The notes beneath the pieces were generated by a model, which was not told the DNA's origin, searched no databases, and was given only the letters and a program-made list of their open reading frames with translations. 64,000 nt of DNA from Isoetes taiwanensis (lineage: Eukaryota > Streptophyta > Lycopodiopsida > Isoetales > Isoetaceae): NCBI GenBank assembly GCA_021234155.1, contig JAJEKV010000026.1, forward strand, positions 1,116,001 to 1,180,000, written 5' to 3'. A program made the translations under genes and the position numbers. Within the stretch, counting starts at the first letter, position 1; each line of letters begins with the position of its first letter. Positions 32,901-42,961 of the stretch are shown here, piece by piece.

Positions 32901-33540
32901 TTACTGGGCCTCAATCAGATCCTGCATTGTGAGATCTGTAACTCTTCTTCTTCCAAGTATGTTCAAGATTTCATCAAGTTTTTCTGCTGAATAGTTGTAA
33001 TCCAGCAACACTAAAACATGAGCTTCTCGTTTCTGCTCCCACTTATGATACAGATTCATAAAGTATTGTCTCAGGTTGTTATGTCTCCATGCATCTGGCC
33101 TGTTGAGCACTTTTTTAATGGCTGAAGCATGGATCATTTCCTGCTTTAGTTGGATGAACATATCCTCTTCCTCAAGCATGGAAAGAGCTGCGAACTCATC
33201 CTCAGAATCATACGCCACCCCCAGAACCCTGTCGGCTGCACCAGCTCTGTTAAGTCTCCTGACTGCATCTGTGTAAACAACATCATCTGTGTAAAACAAC
33301 ATCTACTACAAAGAAAGGCAACCGCCTATCACTGCCTTGGCTTCTAATTCTTTAAGCCCATCAGGAATTAACCTATGTTTTAAGCCTAGAATACCTCGGA
33401 ATTCATGGGTTCTCCGCTCCTCTAATATCCGCCTATGTTCCTGATTTATTTGCTCCAGTATAGGTCCTACCAGATGCGGCTGCATTTGAACTGGCGAAAT
33501 TGTTTGTGCTCGTGTTCTTCTTCTGTTTTCTTCTGCCATA
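32901..33540 (-). CDS. Uncharacterised protein, two likely exons
   Basis: Exon 1 opens at MAEENRRRTRAQTISPVQ (about 33,539) and reads through EQINQEHRRILEERRTHEF to LKELEAKAV near 33,320. A likely intron ends ACACAG, and the second piece reads DAVRRLNRAGAADRVLGVAY, EEEDMFIQLKQEMIHASAI, then LDYNYSAEKLDEIL to a TAA-type end at 32,901. A separate frame begins MLFYTDDVVY just after the first stop, which fits read-through of the intron. It is charged, helix-rich and lacks a recognised domain. The second part is not unlike the Asp/Glu-rich N-terminal parts of plant DDE-transposon nucleases, but I cannot support that. It lies in E1, right of E2. Confidence 0.4.
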
Positions 33541-33958
33541 GCTGGATTGGGATAAGCCAATGTCTGCATGCAAAACTAGATTTAGGGTTTCCCCCAATAC
33601 TTTCTGCACAGCCAGCTTTTGAATGATTGACCTTGCATTTGATGTGACAGATTTCCAATGATTCTCTGTCCCATTCTGTTCATCCTTAATGTAATTTTTC
33701 TGTGTGTCACTTTCACCCCGTCAATTAAACAACGAGAGATTGAAGAGGGAAGATTTATATTAAACATATAAAATGATTACATAAGGTTACATTTCAGATT
33801 ACAAGCCAGGATTTCTATTAAACATTTCAGATTACATGAGCAACAAATTTTTTTATATATACCTGCTTTCATTCCTGTGCGTCTATCAAAAAGAGATCTG
33901 GGTCCAGCTCCTCCTCGTCATCTTCTATGACCACCAGATCAGTGGCCACCGGGTCAGC

Positions 33959-34609
33959 TTACCAGCCTATATCATCCCATTCTGGAGGGAAAGCAAAAAA
34001 CCATAATGGTGCAGTGTTACCAAACAGAATAGCAGCTTCTCCATGTGCATCCTGCAAGCCCTTGTGATGATAGAACATATCCCTGAAGTGAAGGAATTGT
34101 TCCTCTGTAAACAACCTATCATAACAAAAGCAGAACCTGTCTAGCGTAAAGGCTTGGTAGCCATTAAGCAGAAAAGGTTTCAACCTTTGCAGATCCTGGT
34201 CAATAGTAGGAGGAATAGGCCAAAGATGTTGGTGTGTAAAAATTTCAGTGGAAGCAGAGAAAGTTGAGAGATCTGGGAGGTTTGGTGTACAATTCATCCT
34301 CCTGGTGAGAGTTTTCAACATTTCTGTGGTCATATTCTCATCCGGTGAATAGAGAAATTTTTGTTGTCTGAGAATGTCCATCCATTCTGCATGGGTGAAA
34401 ATCGGGACAGCACGCCTAGGTATCATGGGCTCTTCTTCTCTGGTGACATTGTCCCATTCCGGAGTGCCATCGTTTTGCAGGATCCAAGAGGTGAAGTTGG
34501 TCATGTCTGCTGAAGTAGCTGCTGTAAACTGTAAACTCGGTTGGGAGCAAGAAGAATGGCACCTCGGGCCCTTTGGGTTGCCCGAGGTCATTATTTTTTG
34601 CCATCCCAT
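33959..34609 (-). CDS. Uncharacterised protein of 181-216 aa
   Basis: One uninterrupted frame. The first ATG gives 216 aa; the ATG at codon 36 (MTNFTSWILQNDGTPEWDNV) is a plausible start giving 181 aa. It contains PIFTHAEWMDILRQQKF, LWPIPPTIDQDLQRLKPF, a Cys/Phe-rich DRFCFCYDRLF, MFYHHKGLQDAHGEAAI and ends FPPEWDDIGW. Aromatic and acidic, no membrane segment or known motif. No stop or frameshift over 650 bases and non-random composition suggest real coding. It lies in E1 between E2 and the end of the E1 transposase gene, same strand as the latter. Confidence 0.5.
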   Translation of the reverse strand: MGWQKIMTSGNPKGPRCHSSCSQPSLQFTAATSADMTNFTSWILQNDGTPEWDNVTREEEPMIPRRAVPIFTHAEWMDILRQQKFLYSPDENMTTEMLKTLTRRMNCTPNLPDLSTFSASTEIFTHQHLWPIPPTIDQDLQRLKPFLLNGYQAFTLDRFCFCYDRLFTEEQFLHFRDMFYHHKGLQDAHGEAAILFGNTAPLWFFAFPPEWDDIGW

Positions 34610-34747
34610 AATGATTTTTGCCCAAGGTACGGCTGTCAGCCAAAGGATGATGAGACGAATTGATGGGACCGAGAGAATTTAAGGAAAAGGAAAGCATTTC
34701 ATTGGAAAAGCTGTTCAGAAGGATCTTTGTCTCGGGGGAAGAGACAG

Positions 34748-34805
34748 AAAGTGAAACACGTGGTGAAACATGTGGTGACACATGTGGTGACACATGTGGT
34801 GAAAT
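34748..34805. repeat. Short array of ACATGTGGTGA
   Basis: Four or five consecutive copies of CACGTGGTGAA/ACATGTGGTGAC at 12-base spacing. Same core motif as the arrays near 16.5, 20.4, 23.4 and 43.7 kb. Confidence 0.8.
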
Positions 34806-34884
34806 TTATGGCGAATTTTCCCAAAAAAAATAAACTTTTACATGGCCCGTCAGCCCTAAATTCAAATTCTCTTTCGCTTTTTCA

Positions 34885-35604
34885 CAATTTCATGCTCCTT
34901 CCTGCTGCTCAAAGGGATGCTCTACTCTCACAGTTAAGTGCATTCCATCTCGATCCCAAGATCCTCTGTCAAAAGATATGAACCACTTCAACTACTTTGC
35001 TCCAAATGGGATACACTCTCTCTGAATCAAAGAGGATCTCAAACTCTGCCAAGATTGGATGCTAATGGTGTACCAGTTCCTCTATTTCTGAGACCAGCTG
35101 GGCCAAGCATCTCGGACGAGCAATTTGCCTCAGATTTTGAATACCAACAATCCAGAGTCCCCACAAACATACAGCTATTCAGAGATTACATGAGGAACCT
35201 TAGCAGAGACATCGGAACTTCAGTGGAACCTGCAGAATATAGATTGTTCCGGAAGGCGTAGATTGGTACACGATATTCAATACACTCATGACATGTGGAC
35301 AAAGGACGATTAGGGGCATCACGAGATATAGATATAATTGATATCCACGATGATGAACTAGAATGGGCTATAGAATTTCTGAGAGAGGCACATATCTTAT
35401 GCATCAAATATGGTGGTTCATGGAAAGCAAAACAGAAGAAGAATGACGGATCGCCAGTTTGAGTACTCTGAGGGGAATGCTATTATCATCACAGTGTCCG
35501 GAGATGCATATGGCACTTTGATAATTTTGATGTCCACTACCAATGCAGACAGCCGACATCGAGCTAAACCGGGGAAATGGCAACACTCTTATACTTCAGC
35601 CTAA
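34885..35604 (+). pseudogene. Uncharacterised plus-strand protein, broken frame
   Basis: Coding-like pieces in successive frames: LLPAAQRDALLSQLSAFHLD (34,894-34,965); SLNQRGSQTLPRLDANGVPV to RDIGTSVEPAEYRLFRKA (35,020-35,261); DIDIIDIHDDELEWAIEFLR and EAHILCIKYGGSWKAKQKK (35,325-35,457); then RMTDRQFEYSEGNAIIITVS to a TAA at 35,604. The pieces are out of frame with one another, so there are several short indels or introns without clear GT-AG borders. No family recognised. It is divergent from the minus-strand gene at 33,959-34,609, the two sharing an interval of about 280 bases with the TGTGGTGA array. Confidence 0.35.
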
Positions 35605-36078
35605 TTTCCGAGCTCACCATGAATTCCTAAACACCTACCATTTCCACACAAATCACCCCACTCTTCCACATCATTGACTTGCACCTCTCCCTTTTTTGAC
35701 AAGAAACAGATCTGCATATAACTTCTGCATCTTATTAACATCTACATCTTTTCTGCAGGAATTGGTCTGCTCACTCTGTTGCAGCATAACACATATCACA
35801 ACTACTACTGTTATTATAAAATATTGCTATGTGCTTTCAACAGCACCTGCTTCATTTGTATTTATTTGCATGCTTTATCATGAGTAGCCTACCTATAAAG
35901 GCTCACTCACTATGTTGTACCTTTTTCTATAATTAATGAAAAAAACCCCATTCACTCAAAAAAAAAATACAATTGAGCATGGAATTGAGTTTCTTATATT
36001 ATTCCCAAACAAGGCAAGGCACAACAACATATATTCAAAATTTCTGAATCATTTCCTAACCTGTAAGAATGTGTTCAA

Positions 36079-37594
36079 CTATTCTTCATCAGACATGCTA
36101 TCCTCATCAGATAAAACCTCGGGCAAGTTTTCTAGAATCTTTTCCTCATCTGCCTGGTCTAGCCTGTAAACAGTTCGAGCACCTTTCTTGATCTGTTGCA
36201 TGGGAACTCGAATAGCACAAATTTGAGTAGAGAATACAAGTGACTTTGGCTCGTTTGTCAACAACTCATACATCACCTTTGACCGAGGCTTCTTTCTATA
36301 GTAAATGCCCTCCACAACGGTTTCACCTCTCATAAACAAGTTTCCGTTCTGTTTGAAGTCATTTTCAACTTCAAATTTTGGCTTGGTGCATAGCAACATC
36401 CAAAATACAGAATCCTCCTCATTCCCTTTAGGTGCGACAAGAAGCGCAAAGTGTCTCCTTCTCTAAGTACTTACGCAAGTACATTTGCCAAGGTTGAGTA
36501 TAGTGGCCTGGTAGACTTGGGTCTCTTCCACATCCGCATGAACATTGGAGGATGGTTCAACGACTACAAGGTTCCATTCATCTACATACAATTTGTTCTC
36601 ACACATGTCCCATTTTCCATCCAAACAATTCCGCAAAAACATGATAGCTTTTCGGTATGTAGTCGTGTTGGATTTCTGTCTTGAATCCATGGGTGAATGA
36701 ATTTGCCTGGTTTCGGAATTGTCTCGCACCCCAAGCCTTTTTCCTGTTGATATCCTCGGGTTTTATTTCCCGTAAGTATCTCCAGAACTTTTCTTCCATT
36801 TTCAGTCCACTCGGATGTACCACATTGAAATTGTTTCTCGCAATTTTCACCACATCGTGGGCATTATCTAGTTTAATGTCGGGGATGTTTAAGCCGTAGA
36901 CCTCGTGATCCATCTTTTCAATTCACGCCTTCCCATCATGTTCACCTTTTCCATGGTTTGATCCAAAGAAGTTCCACATCATGTTGACCTCGTATCACAA
37001 CCGTACCTTCCAACAAAATAAAATGATCCGGCCGCTTTGAATTGTGATGCAAAGACCATCCGAAAATACATAGTGTTGTTGGGGACATTGCCTTTTCGCT
37101 TTAAGTACTCAAAATATTTCATAAAACAATGTTGAACAAAAAGTGTGTCATGTTCCTATCATCCGACACATAGTAGTGTGTTTCCTTCTCAATGGTGTAA
37201 ATGCGTGGATCAATCTGATAAGTTATTTGAACAAATATAGTTATCTGGTTGTTGACCCAGCGCATGGACTGAACTTCATTCTGCTCCTTAAAAGTATAAT
37301 TCTCTGCGAAGTCAACCACGGATAGGTAAGCATCTCCAGGCAAGTTATCAAGGAGTTCTTTGTACTGGCCTGCCTGCCACTTATATCTAAAGTTGTGTAA
37401 AGGAAATTTTGGAAGCTTCTCCAACATTTTGTTCACCAGTGGAAGACTTGCAGTTTCATTGTGTTGGTGAACGAGCTTAGACTTCTTGCTGCCATCTCTG
37501 AATACAGTTTTTTCATAGTCTAGGTATTCCCACTTCACCATGCCACTATCACTAGATTGTTCATGTGGGCAGATAGGGAACTTCTTAATCCCAC
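36079..37594 (-). pseudogene. E1 transposase-like protein, C-terminal part
   Basis: Continues the protein interrupted by E3. From 37,594 down: IKKFPICPHEQSSDSGMVKW, LPLVNKMLEKLPKFPLHNF, then WQAGQYKELLDNLPG, VVDFAENYTFKEQNEVQSM, QITIF, HYYVSDDRNMTHF; an SDG-like Asp block near 37,050 broken by a 1-base shift (followed by ASQFKAAGSFYF); FFGSNHGKGEHDGKA near 36,945-36,905; a middle region with HDYIPKSYHVFAE; and a C-terminus QQIKKGARTVYRLDQ ending in an acidic tail (DEDSMSDEE). Every block matches the E2 protein. At least two frame changes and one TGA (about 36,920) show it is dead. Transcribed inward from the right end of E1. Confidence 0.75.
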
Positions 37595-38157
37595 AACCAT
37601 CATTCATTTAAGTTGGGATTATGTCTTAATTTTGGGACATTTTTCAAGTTGTAGTTTTTTAGTAATGAATTCAAATTTACATTTCTTATTGCTTTTTTAC
37701 AAATATGTAAACATTAACAAATTACATGAGTGCAAATTATTGATCTTTTTGTTTGAAAACAAAAAAGAAGAATAAGCGTACCTATTCCTCTTTCATTTCA
37801 AAAGTAGACAAAATAATAACAAACAAATTAGTTTCATAAAATTGAAGATCCCATACAAGAAAAAAATGTTCCATTATATATTTCCTTAAAAATTACAATG
37901 TTTCTTCACTCATTATCCCAACAGCTTCTACAACTTGTTTTTGAAATTGATGGCCTTCTTATGTAGTCCAAAATAGAACCCATCACAGCATCCATATGTA
38001 GCATAATAACAGGGGGTTTTCTTTGTGTTTTTGTACGCTTTTCACTAAGGTTTTCCTATGATTTCGTGATGTATTCAAATGGATGTACTAATGCGTACAT
38101 CTAGAGTGCACCATTTCCAAGCCATTGATTTTAGCTTTTTTTTTTCAATGGTCAACA

Positions 38158-38411
38158 CCAATGGCTCACAACAAAAGCCCTTTTTTTGTGCGTGTGGTGC
38201 ATAATGGTCAACAACCAATGGCTCACAACAAAAGCCCTCTTTTGTGTGTGTGGTGCATAATGGGCACATGAAGGGCTTGAAAACCAATGGCTCACAATAA
38301 AAGCCCTTTCTTTGTGTGTGTGGTGCATAATGGTCAACAACCAATGGCTCATAACAAAAGCTCTCTTTTTGTGTGTGTGGTGCATAATGGGCACATGAAG
38401 GGCTTGAAGGG
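38158..38411. repeat. Minisatellite with alternating 57/69-bp units
   Basis: CCAATGGCTCA begins at 38,158, 38,215, 38,284 and 38,341. The units share AAAGCCCT..TTTGTGTGTGTGG and TGCATAATGG. Even-numbered units carry an extra GGCACATGAAGGGCTTGA, giving a 126-bp higher-order period. Frames on the minus strand (repeated YAPHTQK phrases) are by-products. Confidence 0.88.
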
Positions 38412-39221
38412 CGCATGTAGTGCAGTTTCCCCACTGGCAACGCATTTCTTATCATAACTTTTGATCCAGAGCTCTGTTTGAGATGATTTTTATTGCGTTG
38501 GAAAGCTCTCTCCGAGATCTTTTTGATAGTGTATGATATTGATATGTTTTGGTTAAGTTATCTATGCTAAAACAGCAATTTTTCGGCCGGGTTTGGTAGG
38601 CTTTCACATCCTACCAGCTGATTAATACAGGATTGCGCTATTGGATATTGTTTTATGGCTCATTCCGAATGAAGCTTGCAAAAAATTACCATGCATTTTT
38701 AGATTTTGAGGCAGTTATTAAGCAAATTCCAAGGCTTCTAGATCCTTGTGCTAACAAGCAGAAAAGTTTCCCACTTTGGTTTCTAGAATCCATGGAGGCC
38801 AAAGGCTGCTGTTAAATTCTAGTTGAAAAATGTTTGTGTATGGGTGTTGCAAACTTTATGACTTTCAGAATAATGGGATCAATATGCTCTATCTTTATGG
38901 TAACTTTTACTTATGTTCTATTTGTTTTATTGTGATGAAATTCAAAAGCTACAGGTGATGAAAGCCTCAAATGAATTCTAGTTTTTTTCTGGTTTGAATT
39001 CTAAATTTTTTTGTCACTGGGGAGGCCGTCCCTAAGGCCCCGAAGGGGCCAAAAAAAATTTTTTGCAACACAAACCATTAACATCCAACATATAAATATT
39101 AAATCCCCCAACACATAACAACCATTGACATTAACAACCAACACATAACTACCGTTGATATTAATTAACACAACCATTGGGTCCAACACATTTAAATTAA
39201 AATCCCCCTTAAACCCCCTTT

Positions 39222-39496
39222 GGTTTTGGTGCATATTCACACGGGGGGTGACGTAGGGCAGCGAGAGCCCTCATAATTGTATTTTGCACGTACGAAATCA
39301 ACACCATATAGTATTCCGCTTGAAATTTTATAGTATTTTGCAAATCTTGTTATACAGTATAGCAAATTTTGTACTTGCATACCCCACAAACGAGGAACTT
39401 TACGTACGGTGTAGATTAAGGAATAAGGGGTGAATATGCCTATCCAACAGCTCTCGTTGCCCGGAGTCACCCCCTGTGTGAATATGCACCAAAACC
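39222..39496. mobile_element. 275-bp inverted-repeat (MITE-like) element
   Basis: The left arm 39,222-39,269 starts GGTTTTGGTGCATATTCACA; the right arm 39,449-39,496 is its inverse, with about 42 of 48 bases matching. About 180 AT-rich bases lie between. No clear target duplication was found at its borders. Located inside E3, so a further nesting level. Confidence 0.75.
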
Positions 39497-39499
39497 ACA

Positions 39500-41700
39500 A
39501 AACAAGTAGTATTTTCATTACTAACGTGAAATATGATATTTACAATTAAAAAGCTGCATGGTAAGACTTAAACTACAGAAAATAGAAATCTCTAAGTGAG
39601 TGCCATAATTACAATTCTATACGACATTCTGAACTAGAAGAAGCCACGGTGCCATATCAAACATGGTTTTATATTTCCAATTAGCCATGGCATACCAAAC
39701 ATGGTTTCGTATTTCTAAATAAAAGTTCTAAATATCTTGAAATAATCTCAAAGGAAAACAACTCAAAAAATGAACGCTTTAGCTAGGCTAGTAATGGTTA
39801 AAATGTCTATGTGTGCTTCTTCCTATCTAATACACAAATATAATAATAAGATTCTAAATAGATAAGATATTATATTCACTCAAGCTCATGGTGTAATGTG
39901 AAAAATGCTTAGTTTACCTTGAAAATAAGCTTGAAAATAACATGAAAAGGCTCAACGATATGTCCCAACAATTTATTTGGTTCACCTAAGAAAATACCCA
40001 AAAAGATTGTTTTGACTCAAAAATAACTAAAAAATAAAAAGCTAATTGTTAGCATAAAAATAAGCCAAAACATGCTAGAAACACACGCTTGGCGTGAACA
40101 TGGTGGAAGGCAAAAAAGCTTCGAAATTGATGAAATCTAAAATCTCAAATATAAAAAACCTGAAAGAACTTAAATTGCTTACAAAAATCAAACTCTAGCT
40201 CTGGATTGCTTGCTGTGGCCAAGATTGCTTGCTTTCTATAGACCAGGATAAATTTGTTCTTGGTTACAATTTGTAGATGACATCTTTTTTGCAGGTACAT
40301 CAAGAGTGAGCATCAAAACATATGGCTGCCAGAAACAAAAGCGCAAATCTGTAAGAAATGAAAACAAATAAAACCTGGAAGCTCATATTCACACTGTCGG
40401 ATTCGTTTGTGTCTGTTTCTGCCAGATCACTCTGTTTTGTTTTCGGGCAATGCTTTGGGCCGTAGTATGGGTGGCTGCATCGAAAACAAGAAGGTTAAAA
40501 GAAAGCGCAGGAATTCAAATTTCAAGAAACAGAGCAAATTTCAAAAAACAGAGCAACACGTGCGTGAAATTCAAATTTATAAAACACATTTTGTGCTTCT
40601 TTTGTGCCTCTTCTTCCAGCTTCTTACTCGATCCATGGCTTCGCCTTTCATCCATTCATGATACAGATATGATTCTTCAATTGTATTCGTGGTTGCGCCA
40701 ACAGACATACCACAGTTGCTGATTCCGGAACATCATATGCCCATTTCGGCATAGACGTTCATTTTTCTCTGTGTGGCTCTTTGCTATTTCTCTGCGCTAA
40801 TCCAGTTGCTAATTCAGGGCTTCATTATTTCTCTGTGCCTTACGAATCCAGCAATGGTGATCTCTACTTTGATCTGCCCATTTCTTAGAAATAATATTGC
40901 TGAGTGTACTTCTGAATCCTTGCATTGCCGCACAAATTATAGACATGATTTGTGTCCACTGCTGCTTCAGCTACAACCCAAAAGAAAACGAGAAACGCTG
41001 CAACCAAGGGAAGGATGTGGCGCTATGTCTGGAGATCTGTCGTCGCCATAGCTGCCCAGCTTGTTGAGTGGACTTTTGATTCCTGAAAAGAGTAGACGCC
41101 ATAGCCAAGGCTCTTCTTGAGAAAGGGATACAGCAAAAGAAAGAGAAATATATACAACAAAAGAAATCGAGAGGAGAAGAAAAACCGTTGGGATTGAAAA
41201 AATGGCAGACAAAACAGCCGACGGAGCAGGCACAGGGATCGGATTTGGCGATGGCAGCTCCTCTTGATGGCGCAGATAAATATGGCGCAAATCTTTCTGC
41301 TCCAAGCTTGGAGATGCAGCTACAGATGTCAGTTCTAATACTTCTAATGCGGCTCTAATGCGGCTCTTCACTTCTATTTCCTGCAGAAGTAAATCAGCTT
41401 CCTCTTCTATTTCCTGCAGAAGGCCAAGCGTGTGATCAAGGACATGCAGGCGACGGCTATGGTAGAAGATGGCGATGGCAAAATTGATGCAGTGTTATAA
41501 TCCGGCAGATGGAGGTTAACAACTATCCTTACCCTGAGTTTTTTTTTTTCCGTTAAGCTTTCCTCTGAGTTTTTTTTTTGCAGAGTTTTTCTTATGAGTT
41601 TTGTTTTCGCCTTACAATTTCTTTACCCTGAGTTTTTTTTTCTTTATGTCATTTTTTTTGCCTTACAATTTCTTCTGTTCCATGACCACCTGGTCAAGAA
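39500..41700. other. E3 interior without recognisable genes
   Basis: AT-rich sequence. Frames around 40,407-41,371 on both strands are hydrophobic or basic but show no family motifs. T-runs after TGAG recur at 41,540-41,640. Confidence 0.4.
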
Positions 41701-41715
41701 TAAGAGGGAATTTAG

Positions 41716-41940
41716 GACACGCTAGGCGTGATTTGCATAAGAGTGAATATCTTAAATCACGCCAAGCGTGCATTAGTCTATAGCAAAGTGGATCCTAAAC
41801 CACATATTAGCACCTTAGCAATCACCTTTACAATATTATTGTGCTCACTAATACACGCTAGGCGTGATTTGTTTTGTTCCATATTAGGTTTCCTTAAGAA
41901 TATTATGCTTGCTAATACAGGCTTGGTGTGATTTATTTTG
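41716..41940. repeat. Repeated palindromic CACGCTAGGCGTG motifs
   Basis: ACACGCTAGGCGTGATTTG occurs at about 41,717 and 41,853; an inverted relative (AAATCACGCCAAGCGTG) at about 41,755; a diverged copy (ACAGGCTTGGTGTGATTT) at about 41,916; and a related CACGCTTGGCGTG near 40,084. Each is itself an inverted repeat (CACGC..GCGTG). They are spaced irregularly within E3. Confidence 0.7.
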
Positions 41941-42476
41941 TTTCGTAACTAGGTTTCCATAACTAGGTTTTAGTTGTTGAAATAATTAGAGGAATGTGAT
42001 GACGAGTTTGAACCCTCAATCGTCGAATCAAATAATGCACAAGGGGCATGGAACTCTAAGAGTAGCCTAGAAAATAATTAGAAAGGACTTGGCTACGAGG
42101 TATAGTCATCTTTCCCTCATCTTGCTGTTAGCTGAAGAATCTCTACTATCAATCTCATTTCTCTATTGGATTATATTAAGAGTTTCCTTGTCCACATGAA
42201 AAATGTGACATACTTGTTATCAGGATATGATGTTATTAATGTTAAGAAGTTTGTCTCTTTTTATAATACCTCGAGTGCTTCTACCATCAAACTCAAACCC
42301 AAAAATCAACCATCTTATGATCAAGACAACTTTGCAACAGATGAGTTCGTGGTCCAATTTATAGCTATTGCGAATAACTTTTGCTAGGGGGGATGACAGT
42401 TTGTGGAGTGTTAGAATTGCATCCAGAACTAGACATGGCAGCTAACATGGAAGATGATTTTGTTTTTTATGTGGGA

Positions 42477-42700
42477 AAACATGGATTGATCCCTTAATGT
42501 TTATTGGAATATATCATTGTATTGATATTTGTTTGATATATCCATAATTTTAAGGTTGTTCTTGTCCAAAAAAAAAAAACCACCTTGTTAAATAGGTAGA
42601 AAAACATGGATTGATCCCTTAATGTATTATTGGAATATATGATTGTTTGTAATGATATTTGTTTCATGTATCCATAATTTTGGGGTTGCTCTTGTTCCGA
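42477..42700. repeat. Tandem duplication of about 120 bp
   Basis: AAACATGGATTGATCCCTTA occurs at 42,477 and again at about 42,602. The two copies run in parallel through TATTGGAATATAT..GATATTTGTTT..ATATCCATAATTTT and end with a GTTG.TCTTGT phrase. Located near the right end of E3. Confidence 0.8.
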
Positions 42701-42961
42701 AAATAATGTCATTTGTTAGCAAATTACATATTATTTTCGTCCCAATGTTCTTGGATTTTGATATCATGCACTTAAACAACTTGCCCTTCTATTTTGCATA
42801 TTTCAAGTCGCATCTAAAATGACTCATAGAAACTGCAACGTTTATGTGATTTGTCACGTCCAAAAAAAAGATTAAAAAAAAAACAAAAACCCCCTAGAAG
42901 ACAACAGCAGGTTGGCGTGATTTTGGAGTTGACATAATCCCAATTTAATTGGATGATGGTT

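Larger units (their letters stand above)
37595..42961. mobile_element. E3: 5.4 kb non-autonomous TIR element in E1 transposase exon
   Basis: The ends are inverted repeats of 31 bases with 28 identical: left AACCATCATTCATTTAAGTT (37,595) and right, reverse-complemented, AACCATCATCCAATTAAATT (from 42,961). Host bases CCAC flank both sides (37,591-37,594 and 42,962-42,965), a perfect 4-bp duplication. Removing E3 and one CCAC rejoins the transposase frame (minus strand) as KECG to IKKFP. The interior has no recognisable gene; it holds a 57/69-bp minisatellite, a 275-bp inverted-repeat element, CACGCTAGGCGTG motifs and a tandem duplication. Confidence 0.88.

Noticed and set aside
38075-38455. Minus-strand frames with repeated YAPHTQK-like phrases
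   Set aside because: By-product of the 57/69-bp minisatellite; no independent sign of coding.
40967-41371. 134-aa minus-strand hydrophobic frame
   Set aside because: It overlaps plus-strand frames, has no motif or start context and lies in gene-poor E3.
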